Of a stretch of 64,000 bases of DNA, positions 1 to 12,169 are shown one piece after another. A program made the translations under genes and the position numbers. Origin of the DNA: Colletotrichum lupini (taxonomy: Eukaryota > Ascomycota > Sordariomycetes > Glomerellales > Glomerellaceae); assembly GCF_023278565.1 (NCBI RefSeq), contig NC_064672.1, forward strand, positions 3,162,001-3,226,000, written 5' to 3'. The stretch's first letter is position 1, and every line of letters starts with the position of its first letter. The notes under the pieces are model-generated. The model was not told the origin of the DNA, made no database searches, and was given only the letters and a program-made list of their open reading frames with translations.

Positions 1-3000
1 CTGGAAGCTGAAGAAGGATACGTGAGGCAGTGTGGACATGAAGTGGTGAATGTGCAAAATTCAAGGTCCGGACTCGAGATAGCTGAGAAGGAGGAGGGTA
101 TGAATAACTAAGCTGGGGAAAAAGAGAGACAGTAGGGCATCCTTTCTTTTCTCTTCTTTCTTCCACAATTGCTTCCCCCCCGTACCAACGTGCCCCCTCT
201 ATTTCCTACACACCCAGCCGTCTTTGCCGCGTTCGTCAGATTGAACAGAAAACGGCATGAGTAACAGGCTCATGACCATCGTTTCTCCAGCCCAGCAGGG
301 TCGGGTTGCAAATGCAGGAAGCGGTGGCAGCGGCGGTGGCAGCAATACATCGCGGTAGTGGCCCGGCACCAGGACCACATTGGAAGTTCAAGTCCAAGTC
401 CACAACACGTTGGAGGCGGTCGGGGGTGGGGAATGCGCTCCTAGCGAGAACAGGGCTTCTCTGTCTCAAAGCACGTAGGTACGTACTCCCAAGTACATTC
501 CTGGAATCGGAATGGTTGGCAACTTGGCAAGTACCTTATCCACTGGGTCTCTATATGCTGGCAGCTTTTCGTCCCAGAAGGGCGATTGTCCCACCATAAC
601 ACAGTATTTAATTGGACAGACAGAAGCCCTGGGCTGGGCCAGCCCGAGTGGACCCCCCCACCCGGCTTCAACATTTGGCAAGTGGGTGTTGTCGTCTGAA
701 CTTTTGAGGAAGGGCCGTCCGTCGTTCTTGAACCTCCAGGCACAAATTGTTTGCCAGTTGTAACCATGGCCTGGGGACGGAATTGGCAGTAAAGTGCAAT
801 GTAGCCGGGTACAAAACTCACTTCATGTGGATGTGCGCATGAGAAACACACAATACTCGCACAAAAGAAATAACGAAGACGACGGGGGGTGAAACTGTAC
901 AAATCCAAGAGAAAGACGTCGTCAGTCAGTCAACCACATCGCCAACAACCCATGTCGCCTTGTACAGCAAACGAGTCTTGATCGGGTCATTGGCCCCAGT
1001 TCCCGCCATCTGTCCATGCGTCCCTACCCAAAGGAAGGGAGAGAAAAGACGGGCCGTACGGATACTTCACAAATTCACCCTCGTCGCCAGGCCATTGCCA
1101 TTGAGTCGGTGAAGCGCTCTATCTTTCTCTTCTTCATCTCTGCAATAGAGACCGCTACTTGGAGTCAGTCAGTCAGTCATTGACGGACCCACGTTGCTGC
1201 ATGACGAGCTCCGTTCGCATGGCTGGTTTCTTCATGACCGCCAAATCTCAAGTCTCAACGCGACCACAACCACGGCAACCGACGACGGTGCAACATGGAT
1301 TATCGGGTGGTTGGCCCGTTTGATCTCCCTTCTGCCCAGGAGATACACAGCTACACGCCCATCTCTACTTGGCGACACAAGTACGGCCGGCGGAGGCAGT
1401 GGTAGATTGCTGTCACACTTGTTCAAGGTGAAGATGGAGCACCAGATTTCCATCTTCCAAAATTTCCAACGTCTGGCTTGGCGGATCATGGCGAAGAGCA
1501 ACGCATCTCTTGACCTTCCCATCTCGGCTCCTGCATCGCCGGTGGGAGTCGGCCGTCATTAATTGCTCACTGATCTTCGAAAGAGTCTCAATCGATCCAC
1601 TGGTTCCATGGGCTATCGGAAACATGTCTCTCATGACCTGCCAATTTACGACAAGGAAAATGAAGAGAAGAAGAAATGAGAAGAAACGGGAACGAGGCCT
1701 TCCGACGACCAACACCCAATGCAAACAAACGCGCCTCTGCACTTGACCCCGGATTCCCTCCGTTTGCAACCAGGCCTCTTTGTCAGCCTTTGTAGCCTCC
1801 CGCAGCGCCAATTCCATCAATCTACGACATGACGATAGCTAAGTACTGGAGTACTGCTCGTCTGGCGACCAATCCGAGTCGTCCCTATCCCATGGACAGG
1901 CTTTCCGTATCCCTTGCTCCCGGGCCCGAGGTAGTCTTCCATTTGAAGCCTGAAGCCGTGCCGCATATCATCGCAAGTAAACACACGATACGGCTAGCTT
2001 GAAGTCCTCCCTTGATCGACAGGCACTCTGTTGCGACTTGCGGCTCGTCTGGATCAACACCAAATGCCCTCTGTCTCAGCCTTCCATGTCCTTCAGAAGT
2101 TCAGAGACACCGCTAGAGGTCCAAGTAGGACGAGCAGGGGAACCTAGTTGTCTACCTAGTTACCATAAAAGGTACGTACATGAGCCGGAAAGATGGTAGC
2201 ATCCATGGTTGGCCCAAGCGACGTTTATTGACTTGTTGACTTCCAGTTGCCCTACGTTCGTACCCATGTACGATCACGACGACGTATAAGAAACTCCGGG
2301 TTCTTCTCCCTTTTCACATTGACCTGAAATCGCGGACGAATACGGATTGGGAAGAGTCTTTGGCGTCATCCATGTCCAAGCCAACCTGAGGGGTTTGAAA
2401 TGAAATGAGAGTTTCTGAGCATTTCGGTTCTTGTCTTTCCTAGGCTCGCTCAGGCACCTTACCTTACTGTTTTGGGGGATGCAAAGCAAATCGATTCCCG
2501 AGAATGCGCAATATCGCTCGAGCTGAGCCTCAAGACTTTCCCCCTCTCATCTCCAATTCCCGGACAAATTACTCCAAAACGCAACGGGATCAAAACATGT
2601 CACGCCTTCGTGCCCCGTACAACAATAAACAACAGATCCAGACCTTTCAGAAGCAAACGGAAGCTTCCCGACCGGCTCTATCCACGCGGTTCCCCGGTTT
2701 GTCCCACGAAGCACATCTCGACCAGTTGGCAAATCACACAGAGCCAGGTACCCAACAGCGTTTGCGTTCCATCGCTTTTTTCGTCAACTCTTTTGGAGAG
2801 CCCGTCTGCCTGCCCGCCCGCTTCCCTCGAGAGGGATAGGTGCAGTGGTCCAGTGTACGGATACTCTGCCAGCCAAGCCCGGCACGGCGCCAGGAACAAA
2901 GATCTGACGTGGCACATCCTAGTCCGCGAGTGACACTTTCCTCGACGAGGCCCAGCCAATGGGTGATTGATTCCAATACCTACTTCACTGATTGGAACGA

Positions 3001-4132
3001 ATGCTAGGTACGATTCTAGTCGGAGGGACCCGAGACATTTGCTACGGACACACAGTACCTATCTCCGAACAACATCTCAATATCCCGCATTGGGTTCGAC
3101 TTCACCACCTCCCCCTCCCCCTCTCGCCCCTCCCCAATTCGAACTTCAGGGTCCTCCGCACCCCTTCCCTCCCTACCCTAGGCGCTTGCCCCCCCCTCCC
3201 TTTTCCGTGTCACCGGGTCGTCCCACACATGGCCAACACAAGATGTTCGTTCCAAGGTCCACAGAAGGCCATATAGTGTAATCGTACAGCAGCCAAAAAG
3301 TTCTGCCCTGAGTAATCTGTAAGCGCCTCGGTTCTCCATACCACGTCAAGTAGAGGGAGTGAACTTGAACCGCGGCTTTCCATCGTGGATCTCCGTCGTG
3401 GATCTCGAAAACAACTCGCGACTCCTTTTGTGTCCCGTCGACGTGGCTCAAGTCAAACTCGGGGGAACCGTCGACTCGGACGAATTATTCGCAGCGCAAA
3501 ATCCGCGGTGCCTGTATTTATCCCCTCTTCAGTGAAGACCCCTTCTCCATGCTCCCCGCTTTGCCCACGAACAGCGCAAACCTAAGGGTAGAGTGGGGGG
3601 TTGCTACCTTCTCCAATGCCATAGAGCTACCTAATATTTCGGGGGGGGGGGGGGGAGGCCAGCACAATCCAGTATGAGTCAACGAGAGCGGGAGGAGAAC
3701 ATATGGACCAATTGTCTTGGTAATAGACTGGATATCTCTACTCCCATCGCTGAGCGCTTCTACCTACAGACAGCCCAGCGCGAGCTGTTACTCCGTACCA
3801 TGACCTCCTCCATTGCATCGAATCCCCTCGTTCTGTGACGCGCTCCTCTCAGGGACTATCACAACATGGCAATGGACCCTATTTGCTTCCCCTTGCATCG
3901 TCCGTCTGCCCCCATCGAATCAATCAAACGCTATGCTTATCGGGATATTTTTGCCCTACTTGCTGCCATGTCCTGGAAAAGCTCGGAACTCGTCTGTTCA
4001 CCAATGCCCCTAATGCTGCGTGGTGTTCTGCGCTGTGGCGCTTGATGGGACAACCCGTTGAACGTCGAATGCTGATTCCCATTACTCATATACTTTGTCC
4101 GCCCTTGGAAGGCTTGCCTCTCTCTTTCTCTC
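1..4132. other. Gene-free block, left end
   Basis: I find no protein-like reading frame in this 4.1 kb. The frames present are short, Ser/Pro/Arg-rich, overlap one another on both strands and have no recognisable family. The right edge (about 3.8-4.13 kb) probably includes the 3' UTR of the ankyrin-DIL gene. The block holds two GTACGGATAC copies (1056-1065 and 2855-2864), one TACTCCGTA (3789-3797), short GTCA tandem runs near 925 and 1163, and a 15-G run at 3641-3655. A gene may begin to the left of the window, but nothing here shows it. Confidence 0.6.
3641..3655 (+). repeat. Homopolymer run of 15 G
   Basis: Fifteen uninterrupted G residues lie in intergenic DNA. The length may be imprecise because such runs are prone to sequencing and assembly error. 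It is one of four long G runs in the window (others at 57821, 63512 and 63705). Confidence 0.9.
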
Positions 4133-6741
4133 TCAGACCTCTTCATTCTCCCAGTCCTTCTCACTAAACATCGGGCCCTTCCGCGCGCCGCTAGCTTCGA
4201 GCTTCGACAGGAACTCGGGCGGTACCGTGGGGATATATTTGCGTGCCCTCTCTTTGTTGACGCCGCCGAAGCCAGCGCCGTAGGAGACTAGCATATCCGT
4301 GACTGATGGCAGAATGAAGGGTAGCATCATAGCCGGGTCCATGAGCAGGTTCTCCGGCGCGTCGTCCTCTTCTTCGTCGCTCTCGTCAGCTCCTGGTGTC
4401 TTTGTCGCCGTCTGGCTTCCAGGCGTTCCCCCTATGCCGCCGTTTGCGGGCTTCGTCTTGATCGGTGTTGACGGTGCGCTGCTCTTGCGATCCTCCTTCC
4501 TCCGAACATGCTCTGCCTGGATTGCGTTGAGATACTTGAGAGCGCTCTTAGGCAACCCCTTTTCGCCAACCTCCGGCCTGTAATGAGAAGCCGCATGTAT
4601 GAGCTGCTGCGGGCTCAACCTCTTCAACTGCTGCAGGGTACCGACCAAGGCCTCGAGGTCGTCGGCGCCTAGTGACGAGAAGCACTGCAGCCATTGAAGC
4701 AGCTGGATGACGGGTGCCATGTGCCGCCTCGCAGCGTCTATGGTCGTCTCACCCGAGGACTTTGTCTCACCTCCTTCATAGTGTTCTGGTTGGCGGTTAT
4801 TGGTCCTAGCCCAGTCCTCCAGCGTTGACACGTTCATGCGGATTTGCATCGCCTTTGTCCGAGCCAAGTACTTTCGGTTGGACATGATGCGGTTGAAGAG
4901 CTCAGCCCCCAGCCAGTAGAGAAGTTGAGAGATGATTTGCGCCGTAATAACTGAGTGGATATCATAAAGATCAAGAACAAACAAGGTGGATGAGAGTAGT
5001 GAAGTGACGTTGCGCGGAGCAGGCTTCGCCCGTTGCTTTGGGGAGGGGGGTCGGAAGCGCTTCTCCATGGGCTCTTCCTTGACTTGTGCTTTTCGTTTGA
5101 AGATCCTCCACTCGTTCTGGAACGCAATGTCTTCGAAGCCTGGGATGGTTTCGTGGTCTAGCATCGCTGCGTCAAGCACCTTGTCCAAGCGCCTCTCGGC
5201 GTCCCGCACGATGAGGATGAATATCTCGTTGATGAGCTCGGACAGCTGAGCCTGGAACTCGACCGTGGCCTCCACGAGCCCGGCGTCTTTCTTCAGGTAG
5301 TGAAGCAACAAAGTGGCATTCGATATCCAGAAGGCCAGTATCGTCATGTCCCACTGATACTGTTCGACTACGTCGTTGATCTTGTCCATGGCCGAAATCA
5401 TGAGCTTGGCTAGGAGGTCGGGGCTGGAGTGGTAGTGTGCATATCGTGCGCTTAAGAAAATCATGTTCGCCGGTACAGGCTTTTGTGCCGGTGATCGCTG
5501 GGGCGTCATATTCGTAATGATGATGTCGAGAATGCGGTCGAGCTCGTGTTCCTGGAAAACAAACATCTGGTCGTGAAGACAGCGAGACCATTCGAACTCT
5601 GGTTGCTCTTCCTCAAGCTCCTCGGAGTTCTGCGCACGTCAGCATGTAGACCTTTGAGATGTGCCTGATCGTAGCTTACCTCTGGCTGGTCATCCATGCC
5701 AACATTGCCCAAGTCGACCTCAAGATCTCGGGCGCTGTCCATCATCATCCGCCTCCGCAGTTCGTTCTCGGCCATTTCTTCCTCGAACCGATCCTGTGAA
5801 AACCCAGGGTTGTAGAAGTCGTCGGTGCCAGCATTTCCAATATTGTAGCCGCTATCATGTAGGTAGAAGGACATGTCGCTGTCGGGAGGGACGAAGTCGA
5901 AGGCCGTCCGGCCAGACGACGTCTTTTGTTCGGCCGAAGCACCGTTGTCGAGGAGAGTCTTGGCGATGCTCTTATGCCTATTCGTCATCGCCCACATAAG
6001 AGCGCTCCACTGATTTCGGTCTTGCTTGTCGACGTCGGCGCCAGCATCGATGAGCGCTTGCACGACACCCTCGTGGCCCTGGATCCGAGTCAGCGATAGC
6101 ACTTCCCCCCCTCCGTCAAGCGTTAACTCACAAAACAGCTTGCATATATCAGTGGCGGGGTTCCGTCTTCGTCCGGCGCATTGATATCGACATAAGCCTT
6201 TGCCTTGCCGCTCACGATGCTGCTGACCCTCTCGACGTCGCCATTGCTGGCAGCCATGTTCAGAGCTCTCTGCAGAGAGTCCTTCTTCTCATCCTCGGAC
6301 AACTTTTCGTTTGACAGTATTGTTTCTTCGTCGTCGAAGCCGGGCCCAACACGGTGGGCGGCTTGTGCGGCAATCATCTCCATGAGGCGCGCGTCGCTGT
6401 TCTTGGGGCCTGCTGTGATGTCGTCGTCATAGGTGCGGTCGTCTAAGCTTAGGTCGCCAAAGTTGAGGGGCTTTGCAAGGACAGGCGTGGTCAGGAATTG
6501 CGATTGTCCTGTGTGATGTGTCGAGCGGCGTCAGTATGCGATGCTCCCCCTCTTCGTGCTCATGGGCAGCGTGCGGATGACGTGGGAACCTCAACTAACC
6601 TTGCCATCCATCATACATCTCCGTCTCTGGAACCAACTCGACGGGACGGCGACTGCGGTCGTTGAGAGACTTGGGCAGGTCGTCTGGCAGTGGGCGTGGC
6701 TTCTTGTCGCCGAAACCACCACTAGCGTCCTCGAAGTCCAT
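4133..6741 (-). CDS. Ankyrin-repeat and DIL (dilute) domain protein, four exons
   Basis: Exons on the minus strand are 6600-6741, 6132-6508, 5680-6078 and 4133-5629. The introns of 91, 53 and 50 nt have GTTAGT, GTGAGT and GTAAGC donors; the first has a TACTGAC branch site. The joined frame encodes 804 residues. Ankyrin-type repeats lie at about residues 115-240, and the second one is completed exactly across the exon 2/3 junction (YASCF then GHEGVVQALIDAGAD). Residues about 515-585 match the DIL core (LLYWLGAELFNRI, then KAMQIRMNVSTLEDWAR). DIL is the cargo-binding globular tail fold of class V myosins, but no motor or IQ motif is present, so this is a stand-alone adaptor-like protein of a known fungal architecture. 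A role in organelle or vesicle positioning is inference. The C-terminus carries an acidic ESDEEEDD patch. The start is the first ATG of the open frame. Confidence 0.85.
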
Positions 6742-7887
6742 GGTGGGAGGAGGGGCAACCAGGAGGCCCGGTAGGCATTAATGAGTCGGCCGAGGGTATT
6801 GTTTTATGCGGCGCGAGTTTCGAGGTAAGATGCGGGCCGGGTGTTTGTGGGAAACGGCGCACGGAAAGTTTCGTGGCTCCCAAAAAAGCTGTGATGTCGG
6901 GCGAGGCCTGTCTCCCAGCACTGGATAAGTAGTTGAAGTAAAGGTAGGTAGTTGAACAGGAACGAAATAGCGCTCGGCGCCGCTACTGTCGTGTGATGTC
7001 GAAGTGTTGTTCCGTGTCCAATCCACTTGGTCCAGTTGTGTGTGCTGTGAGCTGTGTGCCCAGTCCCGGACCCAGTCCTGGCCCATAGGAAAGGACTCTC
7101 GGTACCCGAGTCCCGCAACGGTCCACGCCAACGGGGCCAAGTTCAGGTAGATGAACGACGGGCGATCGGGCTGTTGATGTCACTAATTGATTACGGCGGG
7201 CACCCATCCGTGCCTACCGTGCTACCTCATCTCTCATCCACTGCCTGAACAGCAACGCTCAAGGAAGCTCCCCCGCCTAACTCCAACCAGTGCCAGAGTA
7301 TGTAGGTACCTTACCTTGTTGCAGAAGAGTACCTTACCTTAGGTACGTATGGATCGTGCATGCCCTAGCTGTGCAGTGTCACACCAAGCTTCCCCTGACG
7401 GAACTTTACCAACTGAAGATCGCTCTCTCCTGTCAAGTTGAGAACCCCTCCTCGGCACCATTACCCTGAGGTAAAACATACATAATATGCCTGCCGTTGG
7501 TTTGCTATGTAATGTACTCATCTTCAAGCCTCTATTGCGGTAGAGATGCCTAAGAATAGTAGAAATGCCTTAAGATGACCCCTTCATCTCTCTTCTGGCC
7601 AATGCCCCTAATGATCAGCCAGCACGGCCAAATCACTCAAAGACCGGCTGCATGCACACTCACACACACAGACACGAGGGAGCAAGGTAGGTCCTGGCAT
7701 CAAGTTTACCCCTTATTCGCTTATTTAAGTTTTTTTTTTTTCGAGATTTATTTATCTATCCTCGTCTTTGGTTATGCTTTTGCCTCTTACTCCCCCGCGG
7801 CCTATGCTTGCTTCCATGCTTGCAAACCCTGTTCGTAGGATCCAGACACAGAATACGTAGCAAGCTCCTGTTTTCAACACGCAACGT
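6742..7887. other. Intergenic, ankyrin-DIL promoter and allantoicase 3' flank
   Basis: No gene is seen. The part next to 6742 should hold the promoter and 5' UTR of the ankyrin-DIL gene. The part next to 7887 should hold the 3' UTR of allantoicase. Landmarks are a 12-nt direct repeat GTACCTTACCTT at 7306-7317 and 7329-7340 and a T run at about 7730-7741. Confidence 0.6.
7306..7340 (+). repeat. Direct repeat GTACCTTACCTT, two copies
   Basis: Two identical 12-mers start 23 nt apart in intergenic DNA and are followed by AGGTACG. They belong to a wider class of AGGTACCT/ACCTTACCT-like words seen in several intergenic stretches of this window (near 15650, 15803, 18377, 20960, 33235, 40725 and 57037). 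Function unknown. Confidence 0.75.
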
Positions 7888-9051
7888 CTATGCTCTCTTG
7901 CCAAAGACGCGCAGTCTCTTCACTCCGCCATCCGGAATAATGGTGATCTTGACGTGCGTGAATGCCTTGTCCTTGACGGCGCTGGGGAACTCGTGCTCCG
8001 CATCCGGTCCGCACTTGCTAGGCGCCACAATCTCCGTCCAGCCGGCGGCGTCCGCGCCCGGCTCGCCGCTCTCGGTCCACGAGATGGCATCGATCTTTGA
8101 CTTTTGCGGGAAGTTGCCGCGGAAGTGCGCCGTGTCGACAACGACGTTCTGCACGTAACCGGGGGCGCCGAGACGGATAATGGTCCAGTCGACGTGGCCC
8201 TTGCTGCGCGATCTGGCCGTCTCCCATCCATCTCCCATGTCCTTACCGCGGCCAGGCAGCAGAAGGTTGTCCTTGGTGCCAAAGTGCTGGTCGCTGCAGG
8301 AGATGGCGACGCCGCCGTTCTGGGCGGCAGCCAGGTCGAAGATGGCCTCCTTGTCGTCGGGGAAGACGGGCACGGCGTGGCCAAAGAGACGGAATCTGGC
8401 AATACCACCATCCGGGTACATGTTCAGGCGGACGTGAGTGTACTGCTTCTGCTTGGGCTCGGCCAGCTTCCATCCGAAGCGCTGCGACGGGCCACACTCT
8501 TCGTTGCCGAGAATCGTCTCCCACTGGCCCCTGCCACCCTTCCATGAGACGACCTCGTCGTCGTTGAGGTTGAAGCAGCCCTCAACCGAGATTGAGGGGG
8601 CGTGGTTACCAGAGAAGAAGGCGGTGTCGACCTCGACACCCTCGACAGTGCCGGACGCAACACCAAGGCGGACAATGACCCAGTCAAAGGGCTCCGTGTT
8701 GTGACGCCTGGTCTCCCAGCCGTCGTACCAGGCGCCGGTGTAGACCATCTTTCCCGGTTGCCTGATGGGCGCGGTTGGCGTCAACAAGTTGGTGGCCTCG
8801 GCGAACCATTCGTCTGAGAAGGCGAGAATCTTTCCACCCAAGGCAGCAGAGATCAAGTCTGAAGGGAAGGTTCAGTTTTTGTTTCTTTGTCATGACAAGG
8901 TTGTCGTATGTGTGTACGAGGTGGCGTGGACGATGAGGCGTCTCACTCATTACTTACCAATGCTGCTTGAGCGGAATGTTGTGTCAATGTCATCTGAGGC
9001 GACCCTGGAAGCCTTGACCTGCTCGAGGGTATATTCTTGTTCGCTGGCCAT
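7888..9051 (-). CDS. Allantoicase (allantoate amidinohydrolase)
   Basis: Two exons, 8958-9051 and 7888-8858, flank a 99-nt intron with a GTAAGT donor and a TTCAG acceptor. The product has 354 residues, typical of the family. Allantoicase hydrolyses allantoate to ureidoglycolate and urea in purine (uric acid/allantoin) catabolism, releasing nitrogen. The internal duplication that defines the family is visible. The first repeat has GAWYDGWETRRHN followed by DWVIVRLG. The second has MGDGWETARSRSKG followed by DWTIIRLG, and each repeat ends with a THVRLNMYPDGGIARFRLFG or THVKITIIPDGGVKRLRVFG strand set. The segment SSIDLISAALGGKILAFSDE spans the splice junction and is diagnostic. Equivalent to yeast DAL2 and Aspergillus alX by family; no symbol is assigned here. 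No other purine-degradation gene is adjacent. Nitrogen control by a GATA factor is likely from family knowledge, and two candidate sites lie upstream. Confidence 0.95.
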
Positions 9052-9155
9052 GATGAAGGTTGAAATGCGTGGTATTGAGAGAATTGAAGAGGGGCAGAAT
9101 ACGCCGGGCGCGGGGTCAGAGTTTGACTCAAGATGTGAGTTCTGTGAGGATATCT

Positions 9156-9480
9156 AGATAGATGGTATCACAACCTGGAGTTTGCAAAATGTAGACTGAG
9201 TGAATGGAAGAGGATGAGAGGTGTGGGATGAAAGTGAAAGTGAATGTTTGTCGGATGAGGAGAAGTAAAAGTCTCGCGCAAGAGTCACGGGCTTTGGCCG
9301 TTCGGCGCCTCGCCCGCCCCCTTCTCCCATTGTTCTTCAAGCACCCGACTGGACGTGGAATCTACGCCGAGCGGCCAGTTCCGAGGTCGGGCGGCCACAG
9401 CTGACGGCCGCATTGGAGGGGTTTGGAGGGGTTGATGGCGGCCGGCGGCCAGCGGGCAGTGACGGCGCGGGGCGCGATAA
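9156..9480 (+). promoter_or_regulatory. Two candidate GATA-factor sites upstream of allantoicase
   Basis: AGATAG (9156-9161) and CGATAA (9475-9480) fit HGATAR, the consensus of AreA/Nit-2-type nitrogen regulators. They lie 105 and 424 bp upstream of the allantoicase start codon. Fungal purine-utilisation genes are commonly under this control. Six-base sites occur often by chance, so this is only suggestive. Confidence 0.3.
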
Positions 9481-11067
9481 GCAGAAAAAAGGCGTAATGA
9501 TTCGATTGAATCAGGTAATTAACGTACCTGCCTTGTGCTAACAGCCAGACGGCGGACCAATCTGCGACTTTACCCGTTCACAGTGACCACAGTGACACAC
9601 AGGTTTGCTGCTTTTTCCCCGCAATCCCATCGGCCCAGTTCGAGTGGCACTGAGCGCCCGTGAGTCCAGTGTGACGGTGCGAACCCCGCTATTCGGTCGG
9701 CGGGGCGGGACGGGAGGCTCCTGGTAGAATTGGCGCCGAGAAATTGGGGACGATGAGGTACGCGGTGGAAGCCGATATGCGAGCCACGGCCGGACGGGAG
9801 GCTCTGAGATGCTACCATTCGGAAGACTCTCCGATCTTTAAGATCCGTGTATAGTTACTGGCAGTCTGTATGTAGAATTATATGTAGGTGGAACCATGCC
9901 CCTCTTCCTGTTTTCATGTCATCATGACCCTCTCTCTGCTTCCATCTTTACTTTATGCCAGCGTGTATGTGTGTGTGTACATGTACTTCAGTGACAGCCT
10001 GCAACATGAAAGTCTACAACACTTCAAACATCGATCACCCCGTGATTTTGAGAATCTGATAAGATATGGCATTGACCGCTCCGACAACCATCATCGTCGT
10101 CGGCAGGGTCATCCATCACGGGGAGATGCTGCTGCTGTTCGCTCGGGAGGGTGTCGCATATTGCGGCTAGGAACAATCGAGGAAGAGAAGCGACGGAGGG
10201 TAAGAGGTACCCCTCGGTCCATCACGTGGGAAGTAACCAGCCTTAGACTACACAAGTAAGGGCAAATGTTGTCGTGAACAAGTAGTTGGTAAGAGAGGTC
10301 GCTTGAGGGGTCATGACCGACGACACCAGCACTTCCTTCCACACCTTTCGTGAGATAGATGACACGCACACTACCTGCGGTTCCAGGTTGTCAGGTTGTC
10401 TACTGCTATGGGGCCAAGACAAGGCAGTGATTTTCGACGCGAGGTCCAACTCCCGAGCACACCTCGCATAGGTATCATCCTCAGAACTCTCGTCATTGGC
10501 AGATGGGAGACCGTTGGACCTACCCGACCCGCCAGAAACTGGGGTTGACCTTTTCTACCTCTTCTTCGCCTCGAGATCGCTGAAAGAGCGTTGTGGTCCT
10601 CCATTTGTCCACGGGAGTAACAGTCATCACCCAGACAGAAGCCGAACCTCCGCCCCTCCTGCAGACGAATGCATAGACGACTAAATGGCAACAACAATGC
10701 GAGCCGGCCCATGCTGGGGGAAAGCTTGAGAGCAACCGTCCTTAGCGTCTTTTGTGCGCAATGAGGTGGCCATATGCGTGCAGGATGGTGGGTGAGATCG
10801 ATGTTAGCGGTTGCCTGGTTTGTGCTTCTGGTGCTTATACCAGCACGGTACGTATCCTCACCCCGAATTCTACAGCAACGGACCGGTAGCGGCAGGTTAC
10901 CGACCTTACCCCACCTCCAACGTTTAGCGCACCGTTCCCTGCAATCACCCCCTGCAACCACTGCTCAATCCGAAATACACGGCCTCCGATAGGTCACAGC
11001 TCGAGACAACCTCGCCGTCATCGATGCCGCCATCGACGACTTCTCTGTACCTTTTCCGACCGCCAAA

Positions 11068-11265
11068 ATGCCGTCCCTTCCCTCATCTTTCTTCTCCTCC
11101 TTCCAAACCCGGCTCTCCGTAATCACGGCAATTAGGCCATACTTCAACACCGCCCTGTGTGCTTGTCCCAACTTGATCTCTTCATCCTTCCTGACTACAA
11201 CAATCGCGATTCCTGTCGCGACAATCGAGAATAGATCTGTCGTAGCTTTGCGCCCTCGCTCCTAG
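11068..11265 (+). other. Possible upstream ORF in the b561-type gene leader
   Basis: A 65-codon frame starts at an ATG in the favourable context GCCAAAATGCC and ends 87 nt before the b561-type start codon. The composition (Ser, Thr, Pro, Ile-rich) does not suggest a conserved protein. If the transcript starts upstream of 11068, this frame could act as a uORF. If transcription starts later, it is irrelevant. Confidence 0.25.
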
Positions 11266-11352
11266 AAATACAACGCATTCCCCGAGACCCATTTCCCGAG
11301 GCCCTCTTTGTAACTCCCAACAACAAAGACAACCGCGACTACGCCAACGATC

Positions 11353-12169
11353 ATGTCTTCTGCCACAGGACTTCCAGAACCACCCCCACGAGGCGATGGC
11401 GATAACGAGTTCGAGCCTCTTCTCGGTCGACCCGGCGACGCCCAGCAAGAACCGGATGAATTCATCGCCAGGAACCTCATTATCGGTATGATGCTTTCCC
11501 CCCAGCCACACCCCGTCTCCCTTTGAGGTTTTCCGGGTGGCTGCTGATTTGTAAACCTTCGCAGGCACCGGTATCATCGCCCAATTCGGCGCCGTCATCT
11601 TCGTTGCCATGATCTGGGCCGCCGTGCTGACGAAGGACGTAATCCTCTTTTCCGGCCACCCGCTCGCGCAGAGTCTCGCCATCTTCACCCTCACCCAGTC
11701 GATCCTCTCGCTGCAGCCGACGCACACTCCCGAGCAGAAGCGCGTCGGCCAGCGCGTTCACGCCGGCCTCAACCTGCTCGCCTTTCTCTTCCTCGTCGCT
11801 GGCGTCGGCATCATCGAGTACAATAAGTACCTGCAGGGCCCAGACTCCCACTTCCACTCCGTCCACGGCTACCTCGGCGTCACCGTCTCCATCATCCTCT
11901 TGTTGCAGTACATTGTCGGCTTCACAATGTGGGCTACCCCGAAGTTGTACGGAGGCGAGGATACCGCCAAGTCAATTTGGAAGTACCACCGCTGGAGCGG
12001 CTACGTCGTTCTTGTGCTTCTACTCGTGACGGCTGCGACAGCCATTGACACCGGTTTCAACTATAATGTATTGAAGCTGAAGCTCTGGGCTGTCGTCGTA
12101 ACTTCTCTCTTGATCCTCGTGGGTATCATCCCGCGCGTGCAAAAGCAGAAGCTTGGTTTCTCGTCTTGA
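11353..12169 (+). CDS. Cytochrome b561-type transmembrane protein
   Basis: Two exons, 11353-11485 and 11565-12169, with a 79-nt intron (GTATGA donor, CGCAG acceptor), give 245 residues. The first 40 residues are hydrophilic and Pro/Asp/Glu-rich, and about five hydrophobic segments follow. The four His residues expected to ligate the two hemes of the b561 fold are visible: H76 (SGHPLA), H110 (GQRVHAGLN), H145 (HSVHGYLG) and H186 (KYHRWSGY). Such proteins carry electrons across membranes, often from ascorbate or to ferric chelates or monooxygenase domains. Here there is no DOMON or ferric-reductase domain, so the electron partner is unknown. The start is the ATG giving the longest frame with the exon joined in phase (ATC, then G/GC). 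Confidence 0.88.

Larger units (their letters stand above)
9052..11352. other. Divergent intergenic region between allantoicase and the b561-type gene
   Basis: This 2.3 kb spacer lies between two divergently transcribed genes. A minus-strand frame at 10371-10961 (196 codons) has Arg-rich, low-information composition and I do not regard it as coding. Near the right edge, a short plus-strand frame at 11068-11265 sits where the 5' leader of the b561-type gene would be expected. Confidence 0.55.

Noticed and set aside
10371..10961. 196-codon minus-strand frame
   Set aside because: Arg/Cys-rich, random-looking composition, no domain, and no splice-joined partner.
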